DNA of 64,000 nt, taken from contig OV884014.1 of assembly GCA_930367205.1 (NCBI GenBank), forward strand, positions 109,753,138 through 109,817,137, given 5' to 3'. Below the pieces are notes generated by a model that did not search any database, was not told the origin of the DNA, and worked only from the letters and a program-made list of their open reading frames with translations. The DNA comes from Acanthosoma haemorrhoidale (taxonomy: Eukaryota; Arthropoda; Insecta; Hemiptera; Acanthosomatidae). Within the stretch, counting starts at the first letter, position 1, and each line of letters opens with the position of its first letter. A program made the position numbers and the translations under genes. Positions 47,048 to 59,744 of the stretch are shown in pieces.

Positions 47048-47428
47048 AGACCCCTATAAATAAATCGATTCTTTTCCAAAATGGTTATGGATTTCTCCTT
47101 GAATGAGCATATGTTCTTTAGAAGTCAAAAAGGCCGGTCATGATTTAGGAGATAAATTCTATAGCATTTTTCTTTTCTTTTGTGCTGTCGGAAATTTGCA
47201 ATAAAGATAATAAGCTGAAACTGGAAGATAGAATCGATGGTTGGCTTTGGCGACCACCTGATTGGTTCGCTAAGAACAATGACGTAGCTTCTTCCTTTCC
47301 TTCTCCAACTTGCTGATCCAGTTAGTTGTGGCTTTTGCTGAGGAAAATGTCGGATAAGTCAAGTTGGTGAAATAAGTTTTCTTATTTGCGTTTTTTAATT
47401 AGTTCCGTCGTGTACATATAATTGAACA
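47048..47428 (+). promoter_or_regulatory. CK1-alpha promoter/5'UTR block, duplicated at 62264-62647
   Basis: About 380 bp before the start codon are nearly the same in both CK1-alpha copies (by eye 13 substitutions and two or three small indels), and homology starts abruptly at AGACCCCTATA. The core 47220-47360 reads identical in both. It contains AATCGATGG, an inverted CCAAT box (GATTGG), a CRE/ATF-like ATGACGT and a pyrimidine-rich TTCCTTTCCTTCTCC. A TATA-like CTATAAATA near the left edge is altered in the other copy and is far from the start codon. Transcription start sites cannot be read from sequence alone. Confidence 0.65.
47347..47370 (+). CDS. Upstream ORF, seven codons, in CK1-alpha 5'UTR
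   Basis: ATG to TGA encodes MSDKSSW and ends 58 nt before the CK1-alpha start codon. The same ORF occurs at 62566-62589 in the second copy with one change, TCA to TCT, both Ser. It would lower or regulate translation of the kinase if the transcript starts upstream. That is inference; transcript start is unknown. Confidence 0.4.
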   Translation: MSDKSSW

Positions 47429-50400
47429 ATGGCAACTTCGTCGCGTTCGCAAAAACTAGACTTTGTCGTGGGTGGAAGGTATAAGTTAATTAAGAAAATA
47501 GGAAGTGGCTCATTTGGTGACATTTACCTCGGAATCAACATTTTGAATGGAGAGGTATGTACAAACGTCACGGTTTATGTCAGAATATGCTTTGTAGCGT
47601 GAAAGGTTACTTAGGGCTGTTGTTTATTTCCTGGAAGAGTTCAAAATATTTGAAATGTTTGTTTGTTTATTTTGGTTTAACTCCCTTATCTACTCTAACT
47701 GTACAGGCAAGGTTGTTCATCTACAAGTTACTAACCTTTCCCTTGAGGGATTAGGTATGCTGATTTATTTTGTGGGTGTAGTCTGCGGGTCTGCACAAAC
47801 TTAAATCTGTTCTGGTTGATGAGAATCGAATTTAAGTGAACTGCATGTAGCAGTGGTTACATTATTTATTGTTCTTATTCATCACATTGAAAATCTCTAA
47901 ACGAACTAAAAGATGTTCTCTTGTTGCTAAAATACCTGTCTCTAATTATTATGACTTCCCTTTATTATTTGATATTAGATTAATATTAGCTCCATCCTGT
48001 AATAGCTGACTTAATGATTTAAACTTTTATCGGACCTTAGGAGGTAGCTGTGAAATTGGAAGCAATGCGTGCTAAACATCCCCAGCTTTTGTATGAAAGC
48101 AAACTCTACAAAGTCCTACAGGGTTGTGTAGGAATTCCACACATCAGGTAAGATTTGATGTATGCATTTTCACTTATAAGTATTTGCAGCATAATGGTTT
48201 TGATTTGTTATGGCTTGTGTTCATCAATATATATATTTCTTATAGTGTTTTGACATATTTGATAATGAGTGTGATTTGTGGTAGTAACTTAATTGCACAC
48301 TCTAGGTGGATTAACCTATATAAATAACTACTGACGACAACATAACATAAGATGTTTCTTTCTTAAACCAATTTTAATTAAGTTTACCTACCCATATTAA
48401 TTTAAATTCAAAGGTTTTCAGCTGCAATAACACTATTTTCAAGTATCTAAACTACATGATACAATATATTAACAAACATTGAACTACTAAACAATTATGG
48501 GAAAGAAATTTACATGGTCTAGTTAATTTATAAGTATATATACAGATATGAATAATATAAAGATTACATCATCACATTTGAATTTAAAATACATATGCTT
48601 ATGAATATAAACTGAAATGCTTAAAACAATACATTTAAAAAGTTGTGCAATTTATTAACCAGGCTGATATTAAGTAGATTCACACTATTAGTCATCAAAA
48701 ACAAATTTATTAAGTCTGAACATTCTCTCTCAGGTGGGTGTCAGCCCTACATCTGGTTGGTTTTGTGCTATTGTGTATTCGCATAAAGGCCATAATTCCC
48801 TATTAGGCACATTTTAGTTATTCTTCTGATATGAACTGCAGCCTGTTATTATGTTAAACTTCTCTTAATATCATCAATCTGTCATGAATCCAAAATTATA
48901 AGCTTTATTCTCTTTCCACAACTGATAATTTCTTCTTTTCTTATGGAAAACCCGCTTTTGACAGCTCTAAGCTGTCATCAGTTATCTCCAATTGGTCATG
49001 CGGGATATCTAACTCATCTAAAACAATACTATCTTTTAATAAGGGATTTTTCAATTAAGAAGAAATTATCAGTTGTGGAGAGACAATAAAGCTGTTATAT
49101 CATCTTACTATTCCATTCCATAATCGGTATGTATATATCTTTTAATATAAGAATCTGTTTTTTGTTTTATTTATTTATATCTATTTATAATATCAGTTTA
49201 AAATAATATATATGTAAAAATTTCCTCAGGAATGTTAGGAATAAATCTCAAGCCGTGATGCAGTTTTGAATGCTTATATTACTTGTTTTCCTACTCGCCT
49301 TATTAGCGTGATATGTATATGTAAATATAAGTAGTAACATCTTCTAGTTTGTCTAAATTACTCCACTTTTCTTAGCCTTCTTAATGTTTAGTTATTGTTC
49401 TACTTAGTATGTAGCTCTGAAGTATCTGATGCAAATATAAATATATTTCACTGTGATTCAAGGTATGAATGTGTTAAATGACCATTCATTAATTAATTGG
49501 TTGTAAATTTCATAACAATTTATAACATGCAAGGTTTTGACCTTCCCAGAAAAACACTTGTTACTTCGGTAACCTATACAAATAACCCTAATCTTGCCCT
49601 AAGTTAATTTATATATTGTTGTTACGCTCTGATAAACAAAGTAAGTAGTTTTATTTCGGGTATTTAGTTAACTATAAAATTACTTTGAATCAGGAACTCT
49701 AGAGGTTTCGGCTCAATGAATAGGCAGCATCGTCTGACTTATTGAGATAAGTGAAAACTAAGTCTTTAAGACCCGTTACACCTGTACCCATGAAAACCCT
49801 CTACAACTAATTATGAAATATCTCTGTGAACTTTTGGAATGAGGATTTGATTCAGGCAGAGGCGGAGAATGTTATCATAGACCTTTTGGGATTCTCTTGA
49901 CTTAAGTTTCATGATGATGATTGATTGATGATTGAAACCATGAATGTGCAGTCAAATATTCATAAAATACAACAAATCATTGCTGATGCCTGTATGGGTA
50001 GAATAGCTAATGATTTTCATGAAATGATATTTAAAGAAATTCATGGTTTCTTAAGCATTCTGGATCTATTTTATCATAATTTTGAATGGTATACACTACT
50101 CTTCAAAGGCATCGCAACACTTGATATTTCTGTAAATATTTACTCGTAATTATCATACTTGCCTGTTAGCTTATGTATTAAATGACTTTAGGGATGCTAA
50201 ACAATCTTTTATGACTATAGTGTGACTAATAACTTTAATGTCAAAATTCTTCAGTTTGTTGTTATCGATATCAGCAATCACTTCCTCTTACTACATTTTT
50301 ACAATTAAAATGACTGCTAATGTGCTTCTTTTTCAGTTTAGAAGAGTTTTCGTGTTCAAAATTGTTACGATTATGAATCTCAGTGAGGTAGAAGCAATAC

Positions 50401-53400
50401 TCGTGACACCAATTCTGAAGTCTGTCTAACATGTAGAGTAGAGGTATATTCTCTCTTTGTTTAATATTAAAAGACAGTTCAAAAGGGATCATTCTGGATT
50501 ATTGTTTAAATTATGGTATTGAAATTGAAAGATAATCAAGATGGACAAAGACGATGGTGACAGATACAAGACACATGGTTTTTATTTTTTCAAGCTTACC
50601 AAATCCAGAGACAGTACGCAGCGTTAGGTTTCCAATGGAATATCCATATTTGATCATCAACTGTTAAAGAGCTAAGGAAGGAGAGGCCAAGAAGATCAGT
50701 GTTGTAGCCACTTCTGAGAAAAGAGGGAGTGTTGGAGAAAATGTTTTGGTATATTCATAATAATTAAAATAATTTTATTAATTAAAGTTCAGAAAGGGTG
50801 TTAAAAAAATTTATCATCAAAGAATAATTTTAAATTATGCTTTTCAGTGTACCTAATAAAAATGTAAAAGACGATGTTAGACATTTCTTTTAAAGATTTA
50901 TGTTAATTTTATTTTACTTTATCCTCTTCATTAAAGATTTTGTTTTTTGTATTATTTTTTTGGAAGCATTAATTAAAGAAAAGTCGTTATTGTAACTTCT
51001 GCAAAACCTGTAATTGACTAACTTAATATACCTATATGTATCACATGATGTTACAATTTATCATATTGTTTCATAAAAATAATGTTTTATCTTTGATATA
51101 GATTAAATTTTGTAGTAAAAATTACAAATTTTATAATTCAATAATATAACTGTATTATACTCTCCGAAAGAAGTGAGCAAGCAAGCTATTGCCTTGCCAA
51201 AAAAATTTCCGCTTGTTAAACTTAAATGGTTCTGACGACACCAGGATGTACCCCGGTGTACCTTACCATTTACATCTTACAGATTGTACTATATCTAAAA
51301 GAGCCAACAAAGTGACTAAACTTTTGTTTCAGTGTTATATTCCTTATATTAACTATTTTAAACAAATGACTTTAAATAACCAATATTATAACAGCAAATT
51401 ATATACAATAAAATATTATTATAATATGTACATTATTTTATAATCACTATGCTTTCTTTTGCAGGTGGTATGGCACAGAGCAAGAATTCAACGTACTCGT
51501 CATGGAACTTCTAGGCCCTTCCCTCGAAGATTTATTCAATTTTTGTTCTCGTCGATTCACAATAAAAACGGTTCTTATGCTTGCGGACCAGATGATAAAA
51601 TTAATCGAAACAATTCACGAAAAGGCGTTTATTCATCGAGATATCAAACCAGACAATTTTCTCATGGGCATCGGCCGCCACTGTAATCAGCTTTACCTCA
51701 TCGACTTTGGTCTTGCGAAGAAGTACCGAGACATGAGGACTAGACTTCACATAGCCTACCGGGAAGATAAGAACCTCACCGGAACAGCGAGATATGCCTC
51801 AATAAACGCCCACCTTGGAATCGAGCAGAGGTATTTTATAGTTTACTTATCAGCTTAGTAATATTATATGAAATTACTATTAGTTTCTCTGTTGGCAATG
51901 ACTTTTAACCTGGTCGCTGTAAAAAGTTTGAATTAAAAAAAAAAAATCTATTTTCTGTTATCCCATTTGTGTCAATAACTCTTCAATATTATGCCTTCAC
52001 TGTTCCCTCCTATAGTTATAATATAGAATTCTTAAGTTTAAGGAATGCGTTCCTAAAAGTACTGTTTAAAATATGAAATTACGTTAAAGGAGGTTTTGAG
52101 CTAAACGTATAAAGGAAGCATAATGCACTTGATTAGTAATTCATTTAACGTTTTAATGGATTCAGATATTAAACAAAAAAACTCGAAAGAGAGCGATTCT
52201 AAAAGATGAAAGGCCTAGCGCTTTTCAAAAAATTTTCATATTTTATCTTCTTTTTCCTGGGTCATTGATAAGTAACAAAGCTGCCATCACAAAATTCCCT
52301 AGCTGAAGAAGTGAACTGAAGTCGAAACTGAGGTAATGCAAAAACAATCAGAGCCATTTCTAGCTTGTTTGTGTAAATAAGGGACCCTGTTGAAAAGATA
52401 AACCAAGCCATAATTTGACAAAATTTGTCATTTGTTAATACTTTGATCCTAGGAAAGAATAAAAATTTTAACCCCAGTTTACATGTCTGATTTTTGAAAT
52501 GTTTGTTTCTATTCACCAGCTAATGATACTTTATGGCAATTTTCTTTTGTTCAGGTACTTTTTCCTGTCGATGAGAACTCGGTTACTATTCAATAGTATT
52601 GAAGCTATTCAATAGTTGTTAAACAAGATGTGCAATCTTTTCAACACAAGAGTCGAAAATCTTTTAGCATTTTGTATTTATCAAATATAAAGCTGCTTCT
52701 TGAACACACCAAATTCCAATATTTGCCAAACTTTTGCTTTTGTAAGTAACCCTCTAAATATTTTTTGTTACCTCTGTTTCGGCTTTAGTTCAGTAATAAT
52801 TTAGTTCAGCGTTAAACAGTAGATCTGTTTAGCTAGGAAATTTTTTTGGTGTTGCCAGTCAACCCCCAAGGACTAAGAAAGTAGAGAAGATAAAAACAAA
52901 CTTACCAAGAGCATGTATTTTGAAAAACTAATTTTTTTTTTAATATTTTTCAGTCGGCGAGACGACTTGGAATCATTAGGTTATGTCATGATGTATTTCA
53001 ATAGGGGTAGCCTTCCATGGCAAGGGCTCAAGGTTAGTAGTATTTTTTATTAATTATAATTTCCAACCTCCAATACAAAGAAGTTTTGTTGAGTAAATGA
53101 TCAACTTCAATGTGGTGTTGTTTTTGTTCAAACCAAAAAATTATATTTTTTCTTTTATTATATAATATAAGAGAAGTTTTAATTTTTTGTATCTCTGAAA
53201 TTTCAAGTAATCCAGTCCAAGACTTAAGTTTAATTGCTAATGTTCATTATAATTTGTTTCATTTGATTAATTAGTGTTTTGTATTATTCTCAGGCTGCTA
53301 CGAAAAAGCAAAAGTATGAAAAAATCAGTGAAAAGAAAATGTCCACACCTGTTGACTCGTTATGTAAGGTAATTTCGTTATATTTTTCATATTTTGAGGT

Positions 53401-56400
53401 GGTAGAGGTTGTGGTGCTATTGAAATGTTCATCAGTTGATTACTGATTTAATTTTGCCTAGTCTTATTTATCTGTGGCTTAATATAAAAAAACCAAAATG
53501 TCATTGTGTAATTGGGTAAAATATAACTTTTTGAGGAGACCAGTTCGAGTCTGACTCTACACGACAACAATAGAATATCCGAGTTATGCTGACTGAAAAG
53601 TACTCTTATTAATAATGACATTATCTATAACTAAAGTGTTAGATTAGAACTGGTCGTTTTAACCTAAAGTGAAATTGTTTTTTAAATGACCTGGAAAACT
53701 TAAACATTTGACTCCTGCAAGTTTATTCTTAGATTTAACTGAGGATTTATAGAGTTGTGATAAATACTAGTCCCTTAACACATATTTCCTCTATTTGTGT
53801 TACTTATATTTTTATTAAAATTTGCTAAGAGAAGTAATATTGGGCCCTTAATGTATTTTTCGCAAGTTGCATAAACCGATATCGACTAAGAACATCTTAC
53901 AAATGATGTGCCAACATATGTTACATTAAAATAATCCACCCTTACTCTCGCCTATTCTTATTTATAGTAATAAAAATGAATATTACTTATTTTTTTTTTA
54001 CAAAAGATAGTAAAAAAAAAGAAAAAAGTATGGTATTCTGCCTGTTGTTGACTAGGCTCATGGGTTGGTAGCTTTTGACTTCTGTCTGGGTAAGGTAAGA
54101 TGTGCCATGGTTTTTTTTTTTATTTTACCATGCTCGCTTAGTTTTTCTGATAAATGTTTTAGCTTGATAGATATAAAAAAAAACATTCTTTAACAATTTT
54201 TTATTTGTCTTATGTAGGATTTCCCAGCTGAATTTGGAATGTACCTCAACTATTGTCGAGGCTTAAAATTCGAAGAGGCGCCCGATTACATGTACCTCCG
54301 CCAGCTCTTCTCTATCGTTTTCAGGATATTGAACCACAAATATGATTACATGTTTGACTGGTCATTGCTGAAGCAGAAGGCTGCAGTCGGTGGAAGTGGT
54401 AGCTCGAGCCAGAGAGGGGGTGGAGGAGCTCGCGGGGGCACGCGCCCGCAGGCACCACCGCAACCCTTCCAGGCCAGTCAGGGTAAGTTAGTACAGCCAC
54501 TAGTTCTACATCGAATGAATATTGGGCAGTCCAAAACTTCATTTACTAATCAAAATTTAGTTTATGGCTTTATCTCAATTACTAAAAATAGAGAATTTTT
54601 TGTCAACATCTCTTTTGATTTAAATCTAAATTGATATTTGTTGTCGAGCCTGAAGGGAGGTGCTCTAATTTCAAACAGGTATAGGGCAAATCATCTGTCC
54701 ATTTGTTCTGTGATAGAAATTTTGAAAATGTTCTAATTTACTTAAACTTACGTTGGTATGTTCACCTCCGGATTATTCTGTATATGTTTTGGTGAATAAA
54801 CTGGACGTAAAAAAAAAATTTTTTGTCTAACGCCACTTTGTCAAAAAACTTTGAAGATTGTCAAACGTTAAGTCCAAATATTGGCTCTAATTAATAGTCT
54901 CAAAGTTTGCCTCTTAAATATTAGAATTTTCTCAATTAATTGAACTGGCTAGTTTTCTGTAAGATCAGACTGTAAAACTTACTCTTTTAACAGCCATCAT
55001 TAACTATTCCTGGGCATATTGTTTGGGAAGTAGTCAACCTCCTGTAACCAAAACATATAGTTTGTCATTAAAAGCTATTGAAATAACATAAAATTTGTGT
55101 ATTATTAATATAATATGAAATTATTTATTACAAATACATAAATTTGGGGGGGAATTGTACTTACCAAGCAATAGACAGCTAACATTATGGTTTACAAATG
55201 CAGTACTGATGGTCATAAGTATGGCTAAAAAAAAAATGTTCAGTGGATGTGGTACTGGAAAAAAAAGACGGATTATAGGCCAAATATGACTATTAAATGC
55301 TGAATTGGTGTTGGACTCATGACATTCGATGCACAAGCACACTGATTGGCAGAATATATTTGGCCAAACATTTGACAATCAAGATGGCACTGGAAATACA
55401 AGAAAATAGTCCTATTATACAAGAGAAGGATTCTTAATCTTACATTGCCTTTAATGGTAAGTTTTTAAATATGCACGGACCTGGGAGAGTGGAGTTAACA
55501 GTACCAAACATCAGTGATGTGCAACGAGTAATATTACAAAAACAAAAATCAGTTTCATATCTTCATATCAGTGTTTTGGGAACAGTCACGGGCCTAGAAT
55601 CTTCTCATGTCATGAATATGGTATCATTCAATGTAGTGATAGTGATGAATGGTTTTTAAAGGGAACAAAATTGTTAAGTACAATAAAGCAACCAATTTGC
55701 AAATATCTATCGAAGATCACTATTCAATAGCTAAGGTGTAATAATAATAAATGCACGCACAGACAGGTAGTAATATAAGGGAAATAAATCTCTTAGCAAG
55801 TAGCTATTTATTAATGTGTAAATTCTTTCCTTTGCTCTCAGTCGAAAAATGTTTTATATAGACCAACAACGAATTTATTAGTTAGAGTCTCTCTATAAGA
55901 CCACGCATGAATAATTAAATTATTGTACTTAGTACAAGTTGCAATTTTTCAACATCTGGTCGTAATTTCCTTAATAACGTGTCTTGATCTGATCTCAGAT
56001 ATTTTTTTTTGTTAAATTGCATGCTTCCTATTTTTAAAAATAGCCTTTAAGTTTATTTCATTTTTTAAAAATACTTATGTGAAATTTTTTTTTTGTCAGG
56101 TATGTAAAGAAAGGAACGTCATCAGGAGCACTGGGAGAATCCTTTGCAAAGTAGAGAATTTGTTTATATCTTTATTGAGAAATATGTATTTGTGTATTTT
56201 ATGATCTTCCTTTCTAATTGATACATCAATATGTCAATGTTTAAAAAGGCCAGGGTGCTTTACATCTGAGATGGTAAGCAAGAGAATCTTTTAAGGAGAT
56301 TCGGTACACGATATAATGAACAAACTAAATAGCTGTTAATCCATTAAGTTATTTATTTATTTTCTATGACAGTGACGTTGTTTTTTTCTTTTGCATTAAA

Positions 56401-59400
56401 AATTATAAGTTGCAATGTTTGTTCCACTGTAAATAAATTATCACTTACTGTGTACAATTTATATTCTTAAAAACTTTTTAACACAAACAATTTTTAATAA
56501 TGAAAATAAGGAACAAAACTTGTTTTTCATTAATTAATCGACACTGTATTATTTGAATCTGATTAATCTAATCATTGAAAATTGTTGATTTTTTTTATAT
56601 TCTGTCTAACTTTATTAAGAGACACTAAATTAGAATTTATAAGTCTTAATAAGACACGAAAATTAGAATATAAAGGTCTTGATAATACTTATTGATAATT
56701 CGTGATTTTTTTTTTACCTATAAGAGCGCTTGTAAACTACATTATTAAATAAAATGTCTGTTTATAGAATTTTTTTATCTTTATTTTTGATTGTTTACCC
56801 AAGAAACAAAATATGTTTGATATGTTGTTGAAAGTGTGGTAGATATTTTTGATAAACATTTTTTGCTTCTTATATTTATTTTTAATGTTAAATATTAATT
56901 TTACAGAAGATTTTGAGCTTTCGTAAGCAATTCTCTTTGAGTACAGATCATACACTGTATGAACTTTTATCTTTATATTGGTCACAATGGAAATATTATG
57001 CTCGTGAGAATTAAGCTATTATTCAAATAACAATTCTTGATCGCTGTTTCTACTTGTTTGCAACTAGATCTCTGTATAATTAAGACTGGATTTGTTAGGG
57101 TTAAAATGGCTATAGGATTTTGAAATTCTTTTGCATTATTTTAAGTTACATTTTCAAAAACTTTGATTGTGTATTAATGATCAGGTAAATATTCTGAACA
57201 TTTCCTGGGGAAAGATAAAATGTTAATGATTGAAAAAAAAAAATACAATTAAAGGTATTTTTTAATATCTGATTTTCGATTATTATTTTTTTCCTATGGG
57301 TTAGAATAGCTTCTTATTTCGGGAACTTGGCATCAATTCTATGATCAGAAATAGTTCATGGACTATTTTAGCATGAAGCACGACTTGGGGTCCAGGTGGT
57401 GGAGCTTAACTGATTCTCTTCATTAAAGTCTTTTGTTCCTTTGGGAAGTTCAGAGTTGAAAGGTAAATCGACAAGATGTGAACTTTCACTTCTCTTATTA
57501 TGATTGAATTACACATTTGGTATCAATCTGTTTCGCCTTTTTAATTTTACTGGAAATTTTTTGATCTTCCTAAGCCTACCTAGGTTAGTAGTCTTCGGTG
57601 ACATTTCCACCACATTATTTATGTAGATGTGCCTTTCTTATAGGCTCCTCGTTCCCTACTATATTCCTAATTCTTCAATGTTTCTCTTCTCAATTTGCTA
57701 AGTTGACAATTTTGTATGCATATATCATGCTGGGGCCTCTACCTATTTTCCACCTGAAAATTTTCCAGATTTCATCCAAAATAAGGAAGATGTTGAGCAA
57801 TGGTTCGCAACAGGATGATCAGGCTCAAGGGAATGTGATCGAAAACATCAAGTAAATAATACTAGTTAAGAAACATAACAAAATGTATTTAGGCACCATC
57901 CAGGAACTAACCAAATACCCCACAAACTGGTGATCAAAGTCGACTTCTGTTCGAAGTGATTTTGCAAAAGCCAGGAGGCTTTCTGGCTTTGATGACCATA
58001 GTTATTTTAAATCATATAATAAGTTCTTTACTATCATTTAAGTTTATACGATTATGAATAAGCTTATTTGTAGGTTGTTTTTGAAGACAAATTTTTCTGT
58101 GTTGTTAATTTAAAATTTGTCCCAGGGTTTATTTATTTTTTTTTGTGTTACTTAATAAGTCCTGAAAATTAAAATGCATTAGTAAAAACTATTCCATGTG
58201 AGGTTGGTGTTGCCAGGTGATAGTCGTGCAGTGATCCATAATATGGGCGACATTTCTAAAAAGGTCGAGGGCCACTGTTGTAGAGGAGTGATACTGTTTC
58301 CTCGTTCAACGGAATGGCCTGTACAATATGCGATTTACCCCTTGAATATTTTCTCATGTCTATAGCTTTTGTCAAAACATTCTTTTCTGAAGTGATGCCT
58401 AGAGTCTGAGGCAAAGGCTCCCATTAAAACAAGTAACACACTGGCGCAATAGGTATCTGTAATTATTACAATTTAGGAAACAGCGTCAAAATCAAGTAAA
58501 GTGAGTAAATTGTTTAAGTCTAAAAAATTTGAGTGTTTCCACAAATAAAAAAGTAGATGTATAACGTAGTGTTTTATTTTTTATATGCTGTGTAATTTGA
58601 AGAATATTGATTCTCCGACCACTTTTCTTTAACAATCATTATGAAATGACAAATTTTAATGTATAAAAGAAACAAAAAATGCATTCCGACAATTAACTCA
58701 TCAAAGCTACAATAATAGTAGATCATGTGTCCCCCGTTCAACAATCACTGTTGGGGCATGTGCACGACTCCTTATGTGGCGTTTTCCCTCGCATAAAACA
58801 TATTCTTCATTGCTAATGCCTTTGCTAATGACTACTTTTTTCAGACCTAAAATTTCATTAGTTTTCACTTGGCAGAAAAGTTGAAATTGTTCTAAAATTG
58901 TATTGGGATTTCACCAGGCTCTGTTTTTATATGTCCGAATCCTCTCCAAGATATTATTTAATCTCTTCATGAGATGAGACTTATGGTCAGTGCTTTAACC
59001 CTCGCAGCCTTTATTTCAGTTTTCTCACAAGGTCCTCTAAGAGAAAATTTCTTAGGGTAGCTGAAAAAAGAACAACTTTTGTTTAAATTTAACATTTGTC
59101 CCAAGGGAGCTACGCTGATAAAGAGGTCAACAAGTATCAGATTCTCCAAGACGATTTGATTTAGTAATAAAACTACCTTCTAGTAGTGCCAAGGGAATTA
59201 CAAAAGGGTCGCAACCTGTAGATAATCAATGTAGTTTGCCTATCCACCAAGGTGTACCTACCATTAAAATAACTTTTAAATGTTTACTCAGAATCATTCT
59301 TTTCATAAAGATATTGTGATTTGTAATATATTCACTTTTTAAATAGTATAAGAATTAAAGTTTTTCCCTTTTATATTTTAGCATATTTTTATAATTTTGT

Positions 59401-59443
59401 ACTAACTTTTACAGGAAACACCGAAGTGATGAGGGCCGTTTAA
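47429..59443 (+). CDS. CkIalpha: Casein kinase I alpha
   Basis: A Ser/Thr kinase of the CK1 family, which in animals primes beta-catenin and Ci/Gli for degradation. Exons: 47429-47554, 48041-48147, 51465-51830, 52954-53032, 53294-53368, 54218-54482, then a last exon placed at 59415-59443 (348 aa; human 337). Landmarks: GSGSFGDIY glycine loop (24-32); EVAVKLE with catalytic Lys47; [21 protein letters not shown] (135-142); DFG (158-160); [18 protein letters not shown], a CK1 hallmark; [14 protein letters not shown]. The tail after LLKQKAA is rich in Gly, Ser, Arg and Pro ([18 protein letters not shown]). The last exon is uncertain: 59415 gives GNTEVMRAV and is followed by AATAAA at 59719, whereas an acceptor at 56099 would give only GM and stop. 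Local departures from usual CK1-alpha include LHIAYRED where human has QHIPYRED. Confidence 0.93.
48901..49093. repeat. Short foldback element in CK1-alpha intron 2
   Basis: The arms 48901-48937 and 49057-49093 are 37 bp and pair with two mismatches (ends AGCTTTATT and AATAAAGCT; inner GATAATTTCTTCTT). The loop of about 120 bp contains a perfect small palindrome, GACAGCT-CTA-AGCTGTC, near 48960-48976. TTATA-like bases adjoin both ends, so a MITE insertion is plausible; the transcript could form a hairpin. Confidence 0.75.
49700..49790 (+). repeat. Possible eroded tRNA-derived SINE
   Basis: CGGCTCAATGAATAGGCAG (49709-49727) resembles a pol III A box region of tRNA-derived repeats, but no clear B box follows. 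It lies in CK1-alpha intron 2. Confidence 0.25.
54390..54482 (+). other. Low-complexity Gly/Arg/Pro tail-coding segment of CK1-alpha
   Basis: The 3' part of the sixth CK1-alpha exon is far more GC-rich than its surroundings and encodes [19 protein letters not shown] and PPQPF. This RGG-like, disordered tail lies outside the kinase fold. CK1 C-terminal tails are known to vary between species and isoforms. Confidence 0.7.
56081..56107 (+). promoter_or_regulatory. Joined splice acceptor/donor in last CK1-alpha intron
   Basis: A T-rich tract ending GTCAG is followed directly by GTATGTAAAG, so a strong 3' splice site abuts a 5' splice-site-like sequence at 56099/56100. It may be a recursive (zero-length exon) splice point that divides the intron 54483-59414. 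It may instead start a short alternative last exon, which would add Gly-Met and stop at 56105-56107. Sequence alone does not decide. Confidence 0.35.
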
Positions 59444-59718
59444 TGAAGACCACGGGAAAGCTTTGTCCGAGCAACACTATAACCGAGGCCCTTCATTCAA
59501 GGCCTACTTTGTCTGTACTTTGGATAAAGTTTAAATTCTTAAGAGGATATATTTGTTATTTTGTCAGTGACTTTTACGATAGAATGTTGTAGAATTATAA
59601 GGAACATTAGTCCCTCTTAATGTCCAATGCCGCATTGCCTTCATGATTTGTTCATGTTTCTATATATTATATTTATGGTTTATTTGCTACTCTTGTGCAA
59701 AGGTGCCCTATAGGTCTA

Positions 59719-59724
59719 AATAAA
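59719..59724 (+). terminator. Candidate CK1-alpha polyadenylation signal
   Basis: AATAAA lies about 275 nt after the proposed stop at 59441-59443, at the end of a stretch that is less AT-rich than the intergenic DNA that follows. This supports 59415 onward being the terminal exon. Confidence 0.4.
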
Positions 59725-59744
59725 AACTGAACCAATGGTTCATT

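Noticed and set aside
55121..55660. Open frames on both strands in the last CK1-alpha intron that looked transposase-like
   Set aside because: I tried Tc1/mariner and IS1595/ISXO2-type readings; no catalytic motif lined up and stops interrupt. Left unassigned.
57967..57990. Hairpin AAAGCCAG-(8)-CTGGCTTT as a terminator or small RNA
   Set aside because: An 8-bp stem alone is too short to support a function, and intrinsic terminators do not apply to pol II genes.
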